Positions 6,728 to 13,537 of a DNA stretch of 13,537 nucleotides are shown here, piece after piece; position 1 is the stretch's first letter; every line of letters begins with the position of its first letter. The translations under genes and the position numbers were made by a program. The stretch spans positions 1 through 13,537 of the forward strand of contig JAFQDY010000029.1 of assembly GCA_017399325.1 (NCBI GenBank), read 5' to 3'. The DNA comes from Oscillospiraceae bacterium (lineage in GTDB: Bacteria; Bacillota; Clostridia; Oscillospirales; Oscillospiraceae). The notes beneath the pieces are model-generated. The model did not search any database, was not told the origin of the DNA, and saw only the letters and a program-made list of their open reading frames with translations.

Positions 6728-7951
6728 ATGAAACTGTATGACGAACTGGTTGCCCGAGGTCTGATTGCCCAGGTAACAAACGAAGACGAGATCCGCGAGA
6801 TGATCGATAACGGCAAGGCCACTTTCTACATTGGCTTTGACCCTACCGCTGATTCTCTGCACGTGGGCCATTTTATGGCGCTTTGTTTGATGAAGCGTCT
6901 GCAGATGGCCGGCAATAAGCCCATCGCGCTGATCGGTGGCGGCACGGCTATGATCGGTGACCCTTCCGGCAGAACCGATATGCGGTCGATGATGACCCAG
7001 GAGACCATCCAGCACAACTGTGACTGCTTCAAAAAACAGATGGAGCGCTTCATTGAGTTTGGCGAGGGTAAGGCGCGTATGGTCAACAACGCTGACTGGC
7101 TGCTGAACCTGAATTATGTGGACTTTATTCGCGAGATCGGCGGTTGCTTCTCTGTCAATAATATGCTCCGGGCGGAATGTTTCAAGCAGAGAATGGAAAA
7201 GGGCCTTTCTTTCTTGGAGTTCAACTATATGCCCATGCAGTCCTATGACTTCTACTATCTGTTCCAGCACTACGGTTGCAATATGCAGTTTGGCGGTAAC
7301 GACCAGTGGAGCAATAAGTTGGGCGGCACGGAACTGATCCGTCGCAAACTGGGTAAGGATGCCCACGCTATGACCATCACTTTGCTTTTGAACTCCGAGG
7401 GCAAGAAGATGGGCAAGACCGCCAAGGGCGCGGTCTGGCTGGATCCCAATAAGACCACACCTTTCGAGTTCTATCAGTACTGGCGGAATGTGGAAGATGC
7501 CGATGTGCTCAAGTGCATTCGTATGCTCACGTTCCTTCCTCTGGAGCAGATCAACGAGATGGACTCCTGGAAAGATGCCCAACTGAACACCGCAAAGGAG
7601 ATCCTTGCTTACGAACTGACAAAACTGGTCCATGGCGAAGAAGAAGCAGAAAAGGCTAAGGCTGCAGCCAAGGCCCTGTTTGCCGGCGGCGGCGATGACG
7701 CCAATATGCCCACCACAGAAATCACTGCAGACCAACTGACCGACGGCAAGATCGGTATTTTGAACCTGATGGTTGCCTGTGGCCTTGCGCCCTCCAACAA
7801 GCAGGCCCGCCAACTGGTGGAACAGGGCGGTGTTCTTGTGAACGATGAGAAAGTGCCCTCTGCCCAGTTTACTATTACCGAAGATATGCTTCGGGAAGGT
7901 GTAAAGATCCGTAAGGGCAAGAAAGTATTCCATAAGGCAATTCTTAAATAA
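6728..7951 (+). CDS. tyrS: Tyrosyl-tRNA synthetase
   Basis: Class I synthetase charging tRNA-Tyr. The protein has 407 residues. The Rossmann fold holds YIGFDPTADSLHVGH, with the HIGH-equivalent HVGH at 45-48. The binding pocket shows GGGTAMIGDPSG (about 77-88) and a GGNDQW motif. The KMSKS-equivalent is KMGKT (227-231), as in bacterial TyrS with KFGKT. A C-terminal S4 RNA-binding domain spans about 350-400 (GLAPSNKQARQLVEQGGVLVN). The ATG at 6728 has GGAGGA at 6715-6720, and an in-frame GTG at 6713 overlaps that site, so 6728 is preferred. It begins 24 bases after recN with no room for a T-box leader, and is the last gene of the operon. In Bacillus spoIVB occupies this position. Confidence 0.97.
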   Translation: MKLYDELVARGLIAQVTNEDEIREMIDNGKATFYIGFDPTADSLHVGHFMALCLMKRLQMAGNKPIALIGGGTAMIGDPSGRTDMRSMMTQETIQHNCDCFKKQMERFIEFGEGKARMVNNADWLLNLNYVDFIREIGGCFSVNNMLRAECFKQRMEKGLSFLEFNYMPMQSYDFYYLFQHYGCNMQFGGNDQWSNKLGGTELIRRKLGKDAHAMTITLLLNSEGKKMGKTAKGAVWLDPNKTTPFEFYQYWRNVEDADVLKCIRMLTFLPLEQINEMDSWKDAQLNTAKEILAYELTKLVHGEEEAEKAKAAAKALFAGGGDDANMPTTEITADQLTDGKIGILNLMVACGLAPSNKQARQLVEQGGVLVNDEKVPSAQFTITEDMLREGVKIRKGKKVFHKAILK

Positions 7952-7955
7952 AAAC

Positions 7956-7990
7956 AAAGGCAGATATAACGATTCGTTATATCTGCCTTT
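7956..7990. terminator. Bidirectional intrinsic terminator between tyrS and the ABC gene
   Basis: A perfect 16-bp stem (7956-7971 with 7975-7990) and a 3-base loop. The right arm runs into a T tract (7988-7992). The left arm is preceded by an A-rich run (7951-7958), which is a T-rich tail on the other strand. It lies 4 bases after the tyrS stop and 5 bases after the end of the convergent ABC gene, so it should serve both. Confidence 0.93.
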
Positions 7991-7995
7991 TTCTG

Positions 7996-9933
7996 TTATA
8001 TTGTTGCTTCTTCGGCGCTCGGCTGAATGTACCGCTTGGATTGGGTGCTAAACAGGTTGTAGTACTTGCCTTGCAGAGCCATCAATTCCTGATGGTTGCC
8101 TTTTTCGATCAATTCGCCGTTCTCCAGAACCACGATCTGGTCCGCAATGGTTGCGCTGGACAGGCGGTGAGAGACGAAAATGGTGGTTTTGTCGTGGGTG
8201 AGTTTGTCGAATTGGTTAAACACATTCTGCTCTGCAATGGCATCTAAGGATGCGGTAGGCTCGTCCAGGATCATAATGTCGGAGTCCCCGTAGAACGCTC
8301 TTGCAATGGCCAGTTTCTGCCATTGCCCAATGGACAGTTCTGTGCCGTTATGTTCAAAAAACCGCATCAATGGCGTGTTATAGCCGTCAGGAAGGGTTTC
8401 AATATATTCGCTGGCGGCACTTTGCTTGGATGCATACTTGACCGCATCAAATGATGCGTCACTGTGGATACTGCCGAAGCGAATGTTTTCTTCCACGGTG
8501 GCGGCATAGCGCCCAAAGTCCTGGAAAATGATACCGAATGTCCGATACAGACTCTTCAGGTCATATTCCTTAATGTCCACACCGTCCAGCAGGATCTGAC
8601 CTTCCGTGGTGTCATAAAGCCGTGTCATCAGTTTGATCAGGGTGGTTTTGCCTGCGCCGTTTAAGCCAACCAGCGCAAGGGTCTGGCCGGGTTCTATGGT
8701 AAAACTAACATTTTTGATCACATCTTTATGGGAACCGGGATAGCGGAAACTGACATTTTTAAATTCAATGGTGTGCAGCCTTCCGTGGGCAACTTCTCTC
8801 GCCGGTCTGATTTGCGGCACGATGCGTGGTTTCTCGTTCATAAAGGAGATCAGATTGTCAATGAACAATGTACCTTGGTATACATTACCCGAGGCGCTGA
8901 TCAGATTGCTGACGCAGGTGGCCACAGATGCGATGGCTCCGGTATAGAGGGTATAATCGCCAATTTGGATCTCACCGGTGAACACCTGCTTTGCGATGAT
9001 GATGTAGAAGAACAGGTTGCAGGCACCGCTGATGACTGCAAACAAAATATGCCATACATTTTCCTCGAAAATCAGTTTGCGCAGACCCTTGAAGTACTTG
9101 GCAAAAACCGCCTTGTATCGGGCAATAAAAGTGTCTGCAAGATCAAAAAGCCGGATCTCTTTCATCAGATCCTTGTCCACAAGAATGTTTGAAAAATAAT
9201 GCATTTGTCTGCGTTCTTTGGAACGCCAGCGCATATATCCGAAATTCTTTCTGCGGAAAATGAAATTGGTAACCGCAGATGGAATGGATACCAGCAGGAT
9301 AATGAGCGTAAGCAAAGATAGCCCCGGCGCGGTGAACAAAATGATCAGGAAACTGATAAATTCGATCAAGTAACTGATAATGCCAAATGTTTCCGTTAAA
9401 ACGGACAGGGGACGGTGGCCTGCTTCCTGGTTGGCATTCTCCATTTTTTCATAGAAAGCCGGATTATCATAGGAGGATAAGTCTACCTCTTTGGACTTTT
9501 CCATGATCTGTACTTTTACTTCGTTTACGATCTTTTCACCTGCGATGCGGTTCAAGGCGCTGCTGATGCTGTTTACCACCAGAATCAGTAACCGGTAGAC
9601 AAAGAGCGCGATCAGCAAATACAAAATTCCCGAGGCCCAAAAATTGTGTTCGGGAAGCCCGCCAACACGAATCACGTCCTGCAGTGCATTCAGAATCCGT
9701 TGAGAGATCAACGAGCCGATAACAGGGGAGACGCCCCGAAACAGCGCCACGAAGAACAGCAAAAACGGGATCCAACGGCCGGTTTTCCAAACCAGTTTCA
9801 ATATGTAAAAAAACCGATTGAAAAAACCGCCCAATAGCGCAACAAGATATTTGGGGAGTTCCTTTATGTTTTTGGGGCGTGGTTGTGGGTTTGCACCCAT
9901 AGGCGGCCTAGGACCGCCGGGACCTGGTCTCAT
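7996..9933 (-). CDS. ABC exporter, fused permease and ATPase (type IV)
   Basis: Half-transporter of 645 residues from the chosen start. The N-terminus is rich in Pro and Gly (MRPGPGGPRPPMGANPQPRP). Membrane segments begin around residue 55 and run to about 330. The ATPase domain occupies about 375-620: Walker A GLNGAGKTT (K429), Q-loop IIFQDFGRYAATVEENI, signature LSIGQ (about 532-536, for LSGGQ), Walker B IMILDEPTAS and switch histidine in FVSHRLS. It resembles multidrug/peptide exporters; the substrate cannot be read. It acts as a homodimer or pairs with a partner not in the window. The frame extends to an ATG at 9970-9972, which lacks a ribosome binding site. The ATG at 9931-9933 has a modest one (AGAAGTGG) and is preferred, though the longer form cannot be ruled out. 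Confidence 0.9.
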   Translation of the reverse strand: MRPGPGGPRPPMGANPQPRPKNIKELPKYLVALLGGFFNRFFYILKLVWKTGRWIPFLLFFVALFRGVSPVIGSLISQRILNALQDVIRVGGLPEHNFWASGILYLLIALFVYRLLILVVNSISSALNRIAGEKIVNEVKVQIMEKSKEVDLSSYDNPAFYEKMENANQEAGHRPLSVLTETFGIISYLIEFISFLIILFTAPGLSLLTLIILLVSIPSAVTNFIFRRKNFGYMRWRSKERRQMHYFSNILVDKDLMKEIRLFDLADTFIARYKAVFAKYFKGLRKLIFEENVWHILFAVISGACNLFFYIIIAKQVFTGEIQIGDYTLYTGAIASVATCVSNLISASGNVYQGTLFIDNLISFMNEKPRIVPQIRPAREVAHGRLHTIEFKNVSFRYPGSHKDVIKNVSFTIEPGQTLALVGLNGAGKTTLIKLMTRLYDTTEGQILLDGVDIKEYDLKSLYRTFGIIFQDFGRYAATVEENIRFGSIHSDASFDAVKYASKQSAASEYIETLPDGYNTPLMRFFEHNGTELSIGQWQKLAIARAFYGDSDIMILDEPTASLDAIAEQNVFNQFDKLTHDKTTIFVSHRLSSATIADQIVVLENGELIEKGNHQELMALQGKYYNLFSTQSKRYIQPSAEEATI

Positions 9934-9973
9934 TCTTACCACTTCTTTCCGGTAATTTTCAAACAATATCATA

Positions 9974-9999
9974 CTGACAAAATATGACTATCTTGTCAG
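9974..9999. promoter_or_regulatory. Inverted repeat, candidate operator in the ABC leader
   Basis: Seven-base arms CTGACAA (9974-9980) and TTGTCAG (9993-9999) are perfect inverted copies separated by 12 bases. They lie about 12 bases downstream of the ABC gene's predicted -10 box. The centre-to-centre distance of 19 bases, nearly two helical turns, suits a dimeric repressor. The regulator is unknown and none is encoded nearby. Confidence 0.45.
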
Positions 10000-10011
10000 C
10001 AAACTGTAAAC

Positions 10012-10040
10012 ATTGTACCGCGAAACAAACAGAAAATCAA
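10012..10040 (-). promoter_or_regulatory. Sigma-A-type promoter of the ABC gene
   Basis: Read leftward: -35 TTGATT (10035-10040), a 17-base spacer, and -10 TACAAT (10012-10017). Transcription should start near 10005, leaving a leader of about 70 bases to the preferred ATG. The leader contains the inverted repeat at 9974-9999. Confidence 0.6.
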
Positions 10041-10045
10041 TATGC

Positions 10046-10073
10046 TGGACATTTGCAAAAAATGCTGTATACT
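10046..10073 (+). promoter_or_regulatory. Sigma-A-type promoter of the MFS-GDPD pair
   Basis: -35 TGGACA (10046-10051), a 16-base spacer, and -10 TATACT (10068-10073), placing the start near 10080, about 36 bases before the ATG. It lies back to back with the leftward ABC promoter; only 5 bases separate the two -35 boxes, so one bound protein could affect both. Confidence 0.6.
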
Positions 10074-10115
10074 AGTAAATAGATACCAATACCACCGGGA
10101 TTTGGAGGGCATTTT

Positions 10116-11675
10116 ATGAAATTAAACACCAAACGCACCATATTGGTCGGATTTGCATTCTTTCTGATCCTTGCCTTTTGGCAGGCATACGACAGCATTA
10201 TTCCGCTGATTTTGACCAATAAATTCGGTATGTCCCAGTTTTGGTCCGGCGCGATCATGGCGCTGGATAATATCCTTGCGCTTTTTTTGCTGCCTTTGTT
10301 TGGCACACTGTCCGATAAATGTACACGCAAAAGCGGCAGACGCACACCGTACATTCGTACAGGCACGATTGCGGCTATCGTACTGTTGATGCTTTTGTCC
10401 TTTGCAGATTTCAAGCAACTGCAGAACATTGAAAAGGTGTCAGTTGTGGATGATCCTGTTGCACTGGGTGTGATCTATGATAGCCAGGCGAATGCGGAGA
10501 TCGTCAAGCCTAATAAGGAAACGGCTACCCTTACCGAGGAAAAATTTGTTCTCTCCGAGGAAATTTCCCGGGAGGATTTTGTCAATATTAAGAGCGTTAT
10601 CACAGACGAGAACGGCAAGAAGGTCACCAACACCGATTATGTGGATTACGTTGTGCCGGCCCGTCAGGCCTATGTGTGGCAGGTTACCGTGAATAATCCT
10701 CAGACGCTGATACTTTTTGTGGGAATTTTGCTGTTGCTGCTGATCGCAATGGCAGTCTTCCGTTCGCCTGCGGTGGCGCTGATGCCCGATGTGACTCCCA
10801 AGCCTTTGCGTAGCAAGGCTAACGCAATCATTAACTTGATGGGCTATGTGGGCGGCATTTTGGTGCTGGTGTTGGGCAAAGTGTTTGCTACCGATGCCAC
10901 AAAGAACGCAATGATGAGTTATATGGGATATTTCGGCGCGGTCGCAGCACTGATGCTTGTTGCGCTGATCGTGTTCCTTGTGAAGGTGAAAGAGCCTGCA
11001 TGGGCAAGAGAAGTCCAGCAAGACACTTTGCCGGCAGGCGAAGAAACTACTAACCAGAAGCGCAAACTTACCAAGGGCGAGAAACTGTCTTTGATTCTGC
11101 TCCTTGCATCGGTTGTTTTGTGGTATTTTGGTTATAATGCTGTCAGCAGCAAGTATAGCGTCTATGCTTCCAACCGCTTGGGCAAGGACTTCAATATGAC
11201 CCTGATGATCGGTACTGGCGCGGCCATTATTTCCTTTGTACCTGTGGGCATTCTCTCGTCCAAGATCGGCAGAAAGAAAGCGATCCTGATCGGTGTTGCG
11301 CTGTTGGCAGTTGCGTTTGGACTGGCCCAGTTCGTAACGGCTGAAACTTCTGTGATCTTGATGATCGCCATCTTTGTGCTGGCCGGTTTTGCATGGGCGA
11401 CCATCAATGTCAACTCGTTCCCGATGGTTGTGGAACTGTGTTCTGACGGTGATGTGGGAAAATACACCGGTTATTACTACACCGCATCTATGGCAGCCCA
11501 AACGATGACGCCTATGGTGTCCGGCTTCCTGATGGACAAACTGGGTATGGGCGTTCTGTTCCCTTATGCGTCACTGTTTGTTGCAGCATCTTTTGTAACT
11601 ATGCTCTTTGTGAAACACGGTGACAGCAAGGTCGAAGCGAAAAAGGGCCTGGAGGCATTCGATACGGAGGACTAA
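10116..11675 (+). CDS. MFS transporter, SLC45/GPH-like
   Basis: Major facilitator of 519 residues with about 12 membrane helices. The first helices carry a GPH/SLC45-like pattern: D26 in helix 1 (FWQAYDSIIPLIL), FWSGAIMALDNILAL (42-56), then the loop GTLSD (63-67) and GRRTPYI (74-80). Helices 3 and 4 are separated by a long charged insert (about 98-192) that should face outside. A cytoplasmic loop rich in Lys and Glu joins the halves (about 290-328). Relatives move sugars or other polar solutes with protons or cations; the substrate is not visible here. The ATG at 10116 has GGAGGG at 10104-10109. The next gene, a glycerophosphodiester phosphodiesterase, begins 4 bases after its stop, so the pair is an operon and the solute might be a lipid head-group product or a sugar (inference). 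Confidence 0.88.
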   Translation: MKLNTKRTILVGFAFFLILAFWQAYDSIIPLILTNKFGMSQFWSGAIMALDNILALFLLPLFGTLSDKCTRKSGRRTPYIRTGTIAAIVLLMLLSFADFKQLQNIEKVSVVDDPVALGVIYDSQANAEIVKPNKETATLTEEKFVLSEEISREDFVNIKSVITDENGKKVTNTDYVDYVVPARQAYVWQVTVNNPQTLILFVGILLLLLIAMAVFRSPAVALMPDVTPKPLRSKANAIINLMGYVGGILVLVLGKVFATDATKNAMMSYMGYFGAVAALMLVALIVFLVKVKEPAWAREVQQDTLPAGEETTNQKRKLTKGEKLSLILLLASVVLWYFGYNAVSSKYSVYASNRLGKDFNMTLMIGTGAAIISFVPVGILSSKIGRKKAILIGVALLAVAFGLAQFVTAETSVILMIAIFVLAGFAWATINVNSFPMVVELCSDGDVGKYTGYYYTASMAAQTMTPMVSGFLMDKLGMGVLFPYASLFVAASFVTMLFVKHGDSKVEAKKGLEAFDTED

Positions 11676-11678
11676 ACT

Positions 11679-12485
11679 ATGATAGTTGCAATCATTGTAC
11701 TTTTGGTACTGATCGCACTTTATTTGTATGCCATAAAAGGCCGTACAGGACATAAGGAGCTGCCGGCCTTGCGTGGCTGGTTCTATGCCCACAGAGGTCT
11801 GCACAGCACCGGTTGTCCCGAAAACAGTATGGCGGCTTTTCGTGCGGCAAAGGACCACGGCTACGGCATCGAATTGGATGTTCACTTAATGAAAGACGGC
11901 AATCTTGCAGTCATTCACGATTCTTCCTTAAAGAGAACCGCAGGCGCGGATGTGAACATTGAGGATATGACCGTTTCCCAACTGGAGCAATACCGTTTGG
12001 AAGGCACAAATGAAAAGATCCCCCTGTTTTCTGAAGTGCTGGAACTGTACCAAGGTCAAGCGCCGTTGATCGTGGAATTAAAGGTCTATAAAGATAATTA
12101 CGCTCCGTTATGCGAAGCCGCCTGCAAAATGCTGGACGGTTATAACGGCCCATATTGCATTGAATCCTTTGATCCCAGATGTTGCGACTGGCTGCGCAGA
12201 CACCGCAAAGAGGTCATTCGGGGCCAACTCACAGAGAACTTTCTGCGTACTGGCGGTAAATATCCATGGCTACTGAAATTTGCTATGAAGCATCTGCTTC
12301 TGAATGTTTTCACAAGACCGGATTTTATTGCCTACCGCTTTGGTGACAGAAAAGCCATCAGTAATACGCTGTGCCAAAAACTTTGGGGCGTTCAAAGTGT
12401 TGCGTGGACGATTCGGAACAAGGATGATTTGAATCTTGCAGTTAAAGAAGACAGACTTCCGATTTTTGAAAACTTTATACCATAA
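11679..12485 (+). CDS. Membrane-anchored glycerophosphodiester phosphodiesterase
   Basis: Hydrolyses glycerophosphodiesters to glycerol 3-phosphate plus an alcohol. The protein has 268 residues. A single N-terminal membrane helix (about 2-19, IVAIIVLLVLIALYLYAI) is followed by a TIM-barrel GDPD domain. Its catalytic set is visible: AHRG (H38, R39), PENS (E48, N49), ELDV (E65, D67), IHD (H80, D81) and VELK (E133, K135). With MFS helices beside it, the catalytic domain may face either side; the few charges at the start of the protein do not settle topology. The ATG at 11679 has GGAGG at 11666-11670 overlapping the end of the MFS gene. Related anchored GDPDs in Firmicutes have been tied to teichoic acid or lipid turnover, but the substrate here is unknown. 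The gene ends at a terminator. Confidence 0.92.
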   Translation: MIVAIIVLLVLIALYLYAIKGRTGHKELPALRGWFYAHRGLHSTGCPENSMAAFRAAKDHGYGIELDVHLMKDGNLAVIHDSSLKRTAGADVNIEDMTVSQLEQYRLEGTNEKIPLFSEVLELYQGQAPLIVELKVYKDNYAPLCEAACKMLDGYNGPYCIESFDPRCCDWLRRHRKEVIRGQLTENFLRTGGKYPWLLKFAMKHLLLNVFTRPDFIAYRFGDRKAISNTLCQKLWGVQSVAWTIRNKDDLNLAVKEDRLPIFENFIP

Positions 12486-12513
12486 AGAAAGTCCCCGTAT
12501 GGGGACTTTCTTT
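12484..12513. terminator. Bidirectional intrinsic terminator between GDPD and dapA
   Basis: A perfect 13-bp stem (12484-12496 with 12501-12513) and a GTAT loop. The right arm ends in a T run (12511-12515), and the left arm starts in A-rich sequence that gives a short T tail on the other strand. It overlaps the GDPD stop codon and abuts the dapA stop, so it can end both convergent transcripts. Confidence 0.9.
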
Positions 12514-13383
12514 TTATGCAAAGTGCCGCGCGATTTGTTGTTTATGCTCTTTGGTAGGCCCGCAAAGGGGCAGCCTGCACCCACCGCAATCAAAACCTAT
12601 ACATTCCATTGCCGCTTTTACGGGAATTGGGTTGACCTCGCAGAACAGAAGATCGATCGTTGGCAAAAATTGCCGCTGAAGCGCTGCGGCTGCAGGGAAA
12701 TCGCCGCCCAGGGCCGCTTTGCACATCAGGTCTGTTTCTCCCGGATACACATTGGACAGAACCGAGATCACACCGCTGCCGCCCAATGCGATGGTTGTTA
12801 CGATCTGATCGTCATTTCCGGACCAAACGGCAAAGTCGTTGCCACAGGCATTCAGAATCCGGGCCACTTTTGTGATGTCGCTGCTGGCTTCTTTCACGCC
12901 AACAATATTCGGAACGCGCGAAAGCCGCTCGTAGACGGAAACCGGGATGTCAACACCGGTGCGGGTGGGAACATTGTACACAATGACGGGAATACGTACT
13001 GCGTGGGCAATGGAAAGATAGTGGGCTACCAATCCGTCGGCGGTTGCTTTGTTATAATAGGGCGAAACCACCAGCAATCCGTCTGCGCCAACTTCTTGAG
13101 CGGCTACGCTTAATTCCACCGCGTGCTGGGTTGCGTTGCTGCCTGTGCCGGCAATGATCTTGCAAGAATCGCCGGCGTACTGCTTGCACCTGCGAAACAG
13201 TTCGATTTTCTCTTCGTCGGATAGAGTAGGGGACTCGCCGGTGGTTCCGGCGATCACAACAGCGCTGATGCCTGCTTCGATCTGTCTACGGAGCAGTTGC
13301 TCTGCCATAGGATAATTGACCTTGCCGTCCAAAAAGGGCGTTACAAGCGCGGTACAAGCCCCGGTAAACAATGGCTTAGCCAT
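12514..13383 (-). CDS. dapA: 4-hydroxy-tetrahydrodipicolinate synthase
   Basis: Condenses pyruvate with aspartate semialdehyde, committing carbon to diaminopimelate and lysine, hence peptidoglycan. The (beta/alpha)8 protein has 289 residues. The active-site residues are all visible: T47, T48 and E50 in AGTTGES, Y110 in SPYYNK, Y136 and R141 in YNVPTRTG, and the Schiff-base lysine K164 in GVKEASSD. GGSGVISVLSN and VNPIPVKAA follow in the C-terminal half. YNVPTRTG with R141 favours DapA over N-acetylneuraminate lyase. The ATG at 13381-13383 has GGAGG about 8 bases upstream. The gene stands alone, without dapB or asd beside it, and no lysine riboswitch fits in the 116-base gap to the divergent gene. 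No convincing sigma-A promoter was found for it. Confidence 0.95.
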   Translation of the reverse strand: MAKPLFTGACTALVTPFLDGKVNYPMAEQLLRRQIEAGISAVVIAGTTGESPTLSDEEKIELFRRCKQYAGDSCKIIAGTGSNATQHAVELSVAAQEVGADGLLVVSPYYNKATADGLVAHYLSIAHAVRIPVIVYNVPTRTGVDIPVSVYERLSRVPNIVGVKEASSDITKVARILNACGNDFAVWSGNDDQIVTTIALGGSGVISVLSNVYPGETDLMCKAALGGDFPAAAALQRQFLPTIDLLFCEVNPIPVKAAMECIGFDCGGCRLPLCGPTKEHKQQIARHFA

Positions 13384-13388
13384 AAAAA

Positions 13389-13421
13389 CACCTCCGTGCC
13401 AATCTATGCTGCCGGAGGGTG
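13389..13421 (-). promoter_or_regulatory. Hairpin covering the dapA ribosome binding site
   Basis: In the dapA transcript CCTCCG (13413-13418 on the window strand as CGGAGG) pairs with CGGAGG of the ribosome binding site (13391-13396 as CCTCCG). This gives six pairs, plus two more beyond one bulged base (13419). The loop is about 16 bases. It could reduce translation of dapA, but the stem is short and may be incidental. Confidence 0.35.
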
Positions 13422-13429
13422 ATTTGTTG

Positions 13430-13458
13430 TTGCAAATTGCGGAAAAATCATCTATAAT
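13430..13458 (+). promoter_or_regulatory. Sigma-A-type promoter of the queA-like gene
   Basis: -35 TTGCAA (13430-13435), a 17-base spacer, and -10 TATAAT (13453-13458), a perfect -10 consensus. Transcription should begin near 13465, about 35 bases before the TTG start. Confidence 0.7.
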
Positions 13459-13499
13459 CTAGTGGTAATGTATTATCGTGTCTTTTTGGAGGAACTTCA

Positions 13500-13537
13500 T
13501 TGAAAACCCAGGATTTTTGGTATGATCTACCGGAGGA
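13500..13537 (+). CDS. queA: Start of queA-like gene (truncated by window edge)
   Basis: Only the first 12 full codons are present, from a TTG at 13500: MKTQDFWYDLPE, with GGAGGA at 13488-13493 and a good promoter before it. The N-terminus of QueA, the S-adenosylmethionine:tRNA ribosyltransferase-isomerase of queuosine synthesis, typically reads MK-SDF-YDLPEELIAQ, which matches well. The identity rests on this short N-terminal match alone. Confidence 0.65.
   Translation, partial: MKTQDFWYDLPE

Noticed and set aside
6671..7957. A 428-codon open frame on the reverse strand opposite tyrS
   Set aside because: It is a mirror of the tyrS codon pattern, rich in His, Gln and Leu, with no domain recognisable, and it overlaps a certain gene fully.
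10440..11501. A 353-codon reverse open frame opposite the MFS gene
   Set aside because: His-, Gln- and Cys-rich shadow of a membrane protein gene; no motif.
13384..13499. Lysine riboswitch before dapA
   Set aside because: The gap is about 116 bases and also holds the divergent promoter; a lysine riboswitch needs roughly 170 or more.
1..13537. CRISPR array, insertion sequence or prophage
   Set aside because: No regularly spaced repeats, transposase, integrase or terminal inverted repeats were seen; all genes are core metabolic or transport genes.

Overview
The window reads as a chromosomal segment of a Gram-positive anaerobe of the Clostridia, possibly an Oscillospirales-like gut or rumen lineage. 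This is inferred from the conserved dxs-tlyA-nadK-argR-recN order, strong AGGAGG-type ribosome binding sites, many GTG and TTG starts, and middling GC content. No species can be named from sequence alone.

Positions 1-7990 form one rightward transcription unit. It opens with about 410 bases of non-coding, highly structured RNA, cut by the left edge. It is followed by a small four-helix membrane protein gene (oapA), then dxs (isoprenoid precursor synthesis), tlyA (rRNA methylation), nadK (NADP supply), argR (arginine regulator), recN (double-strand break repair) and tyrS (tyrosyl-tRNA synthetase). A strong bidirectional terminator ends the unit. A large structured RNA directly before an OapA-like membrane protein and dxs is the known setting of OLE (Ornate, Large, Extremophilic) RNA, so the left edge most likely carries the 3' part of an OLE ribonucleoprotein locus. 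This is the most interesting content of the window.

Positions 7996-12513 carry a leftward exporter-type ABC transporter (fused membrane and ATPase domains). It is transcribed divergently from a rightward pair: an SLC45/GPH-like major facilitator and a membrane-anchored glycerophosphodiester phosphodiesterase. The two promoters sit back to back at 10012-10073, and a 7-bp-arm inverted repeat lies just inside the ABC transcript. A second bidirectional terminator separates the phosphodiesterase from leftward dapA (lysine/diaminopimelate synthesis).

The right edge holds a promoter and the first 12-13 codons of a rightward gene that begins like queA (queuosine tRNA modification). No mobile element, CRISPR array, tRNA or rRNA was seen.
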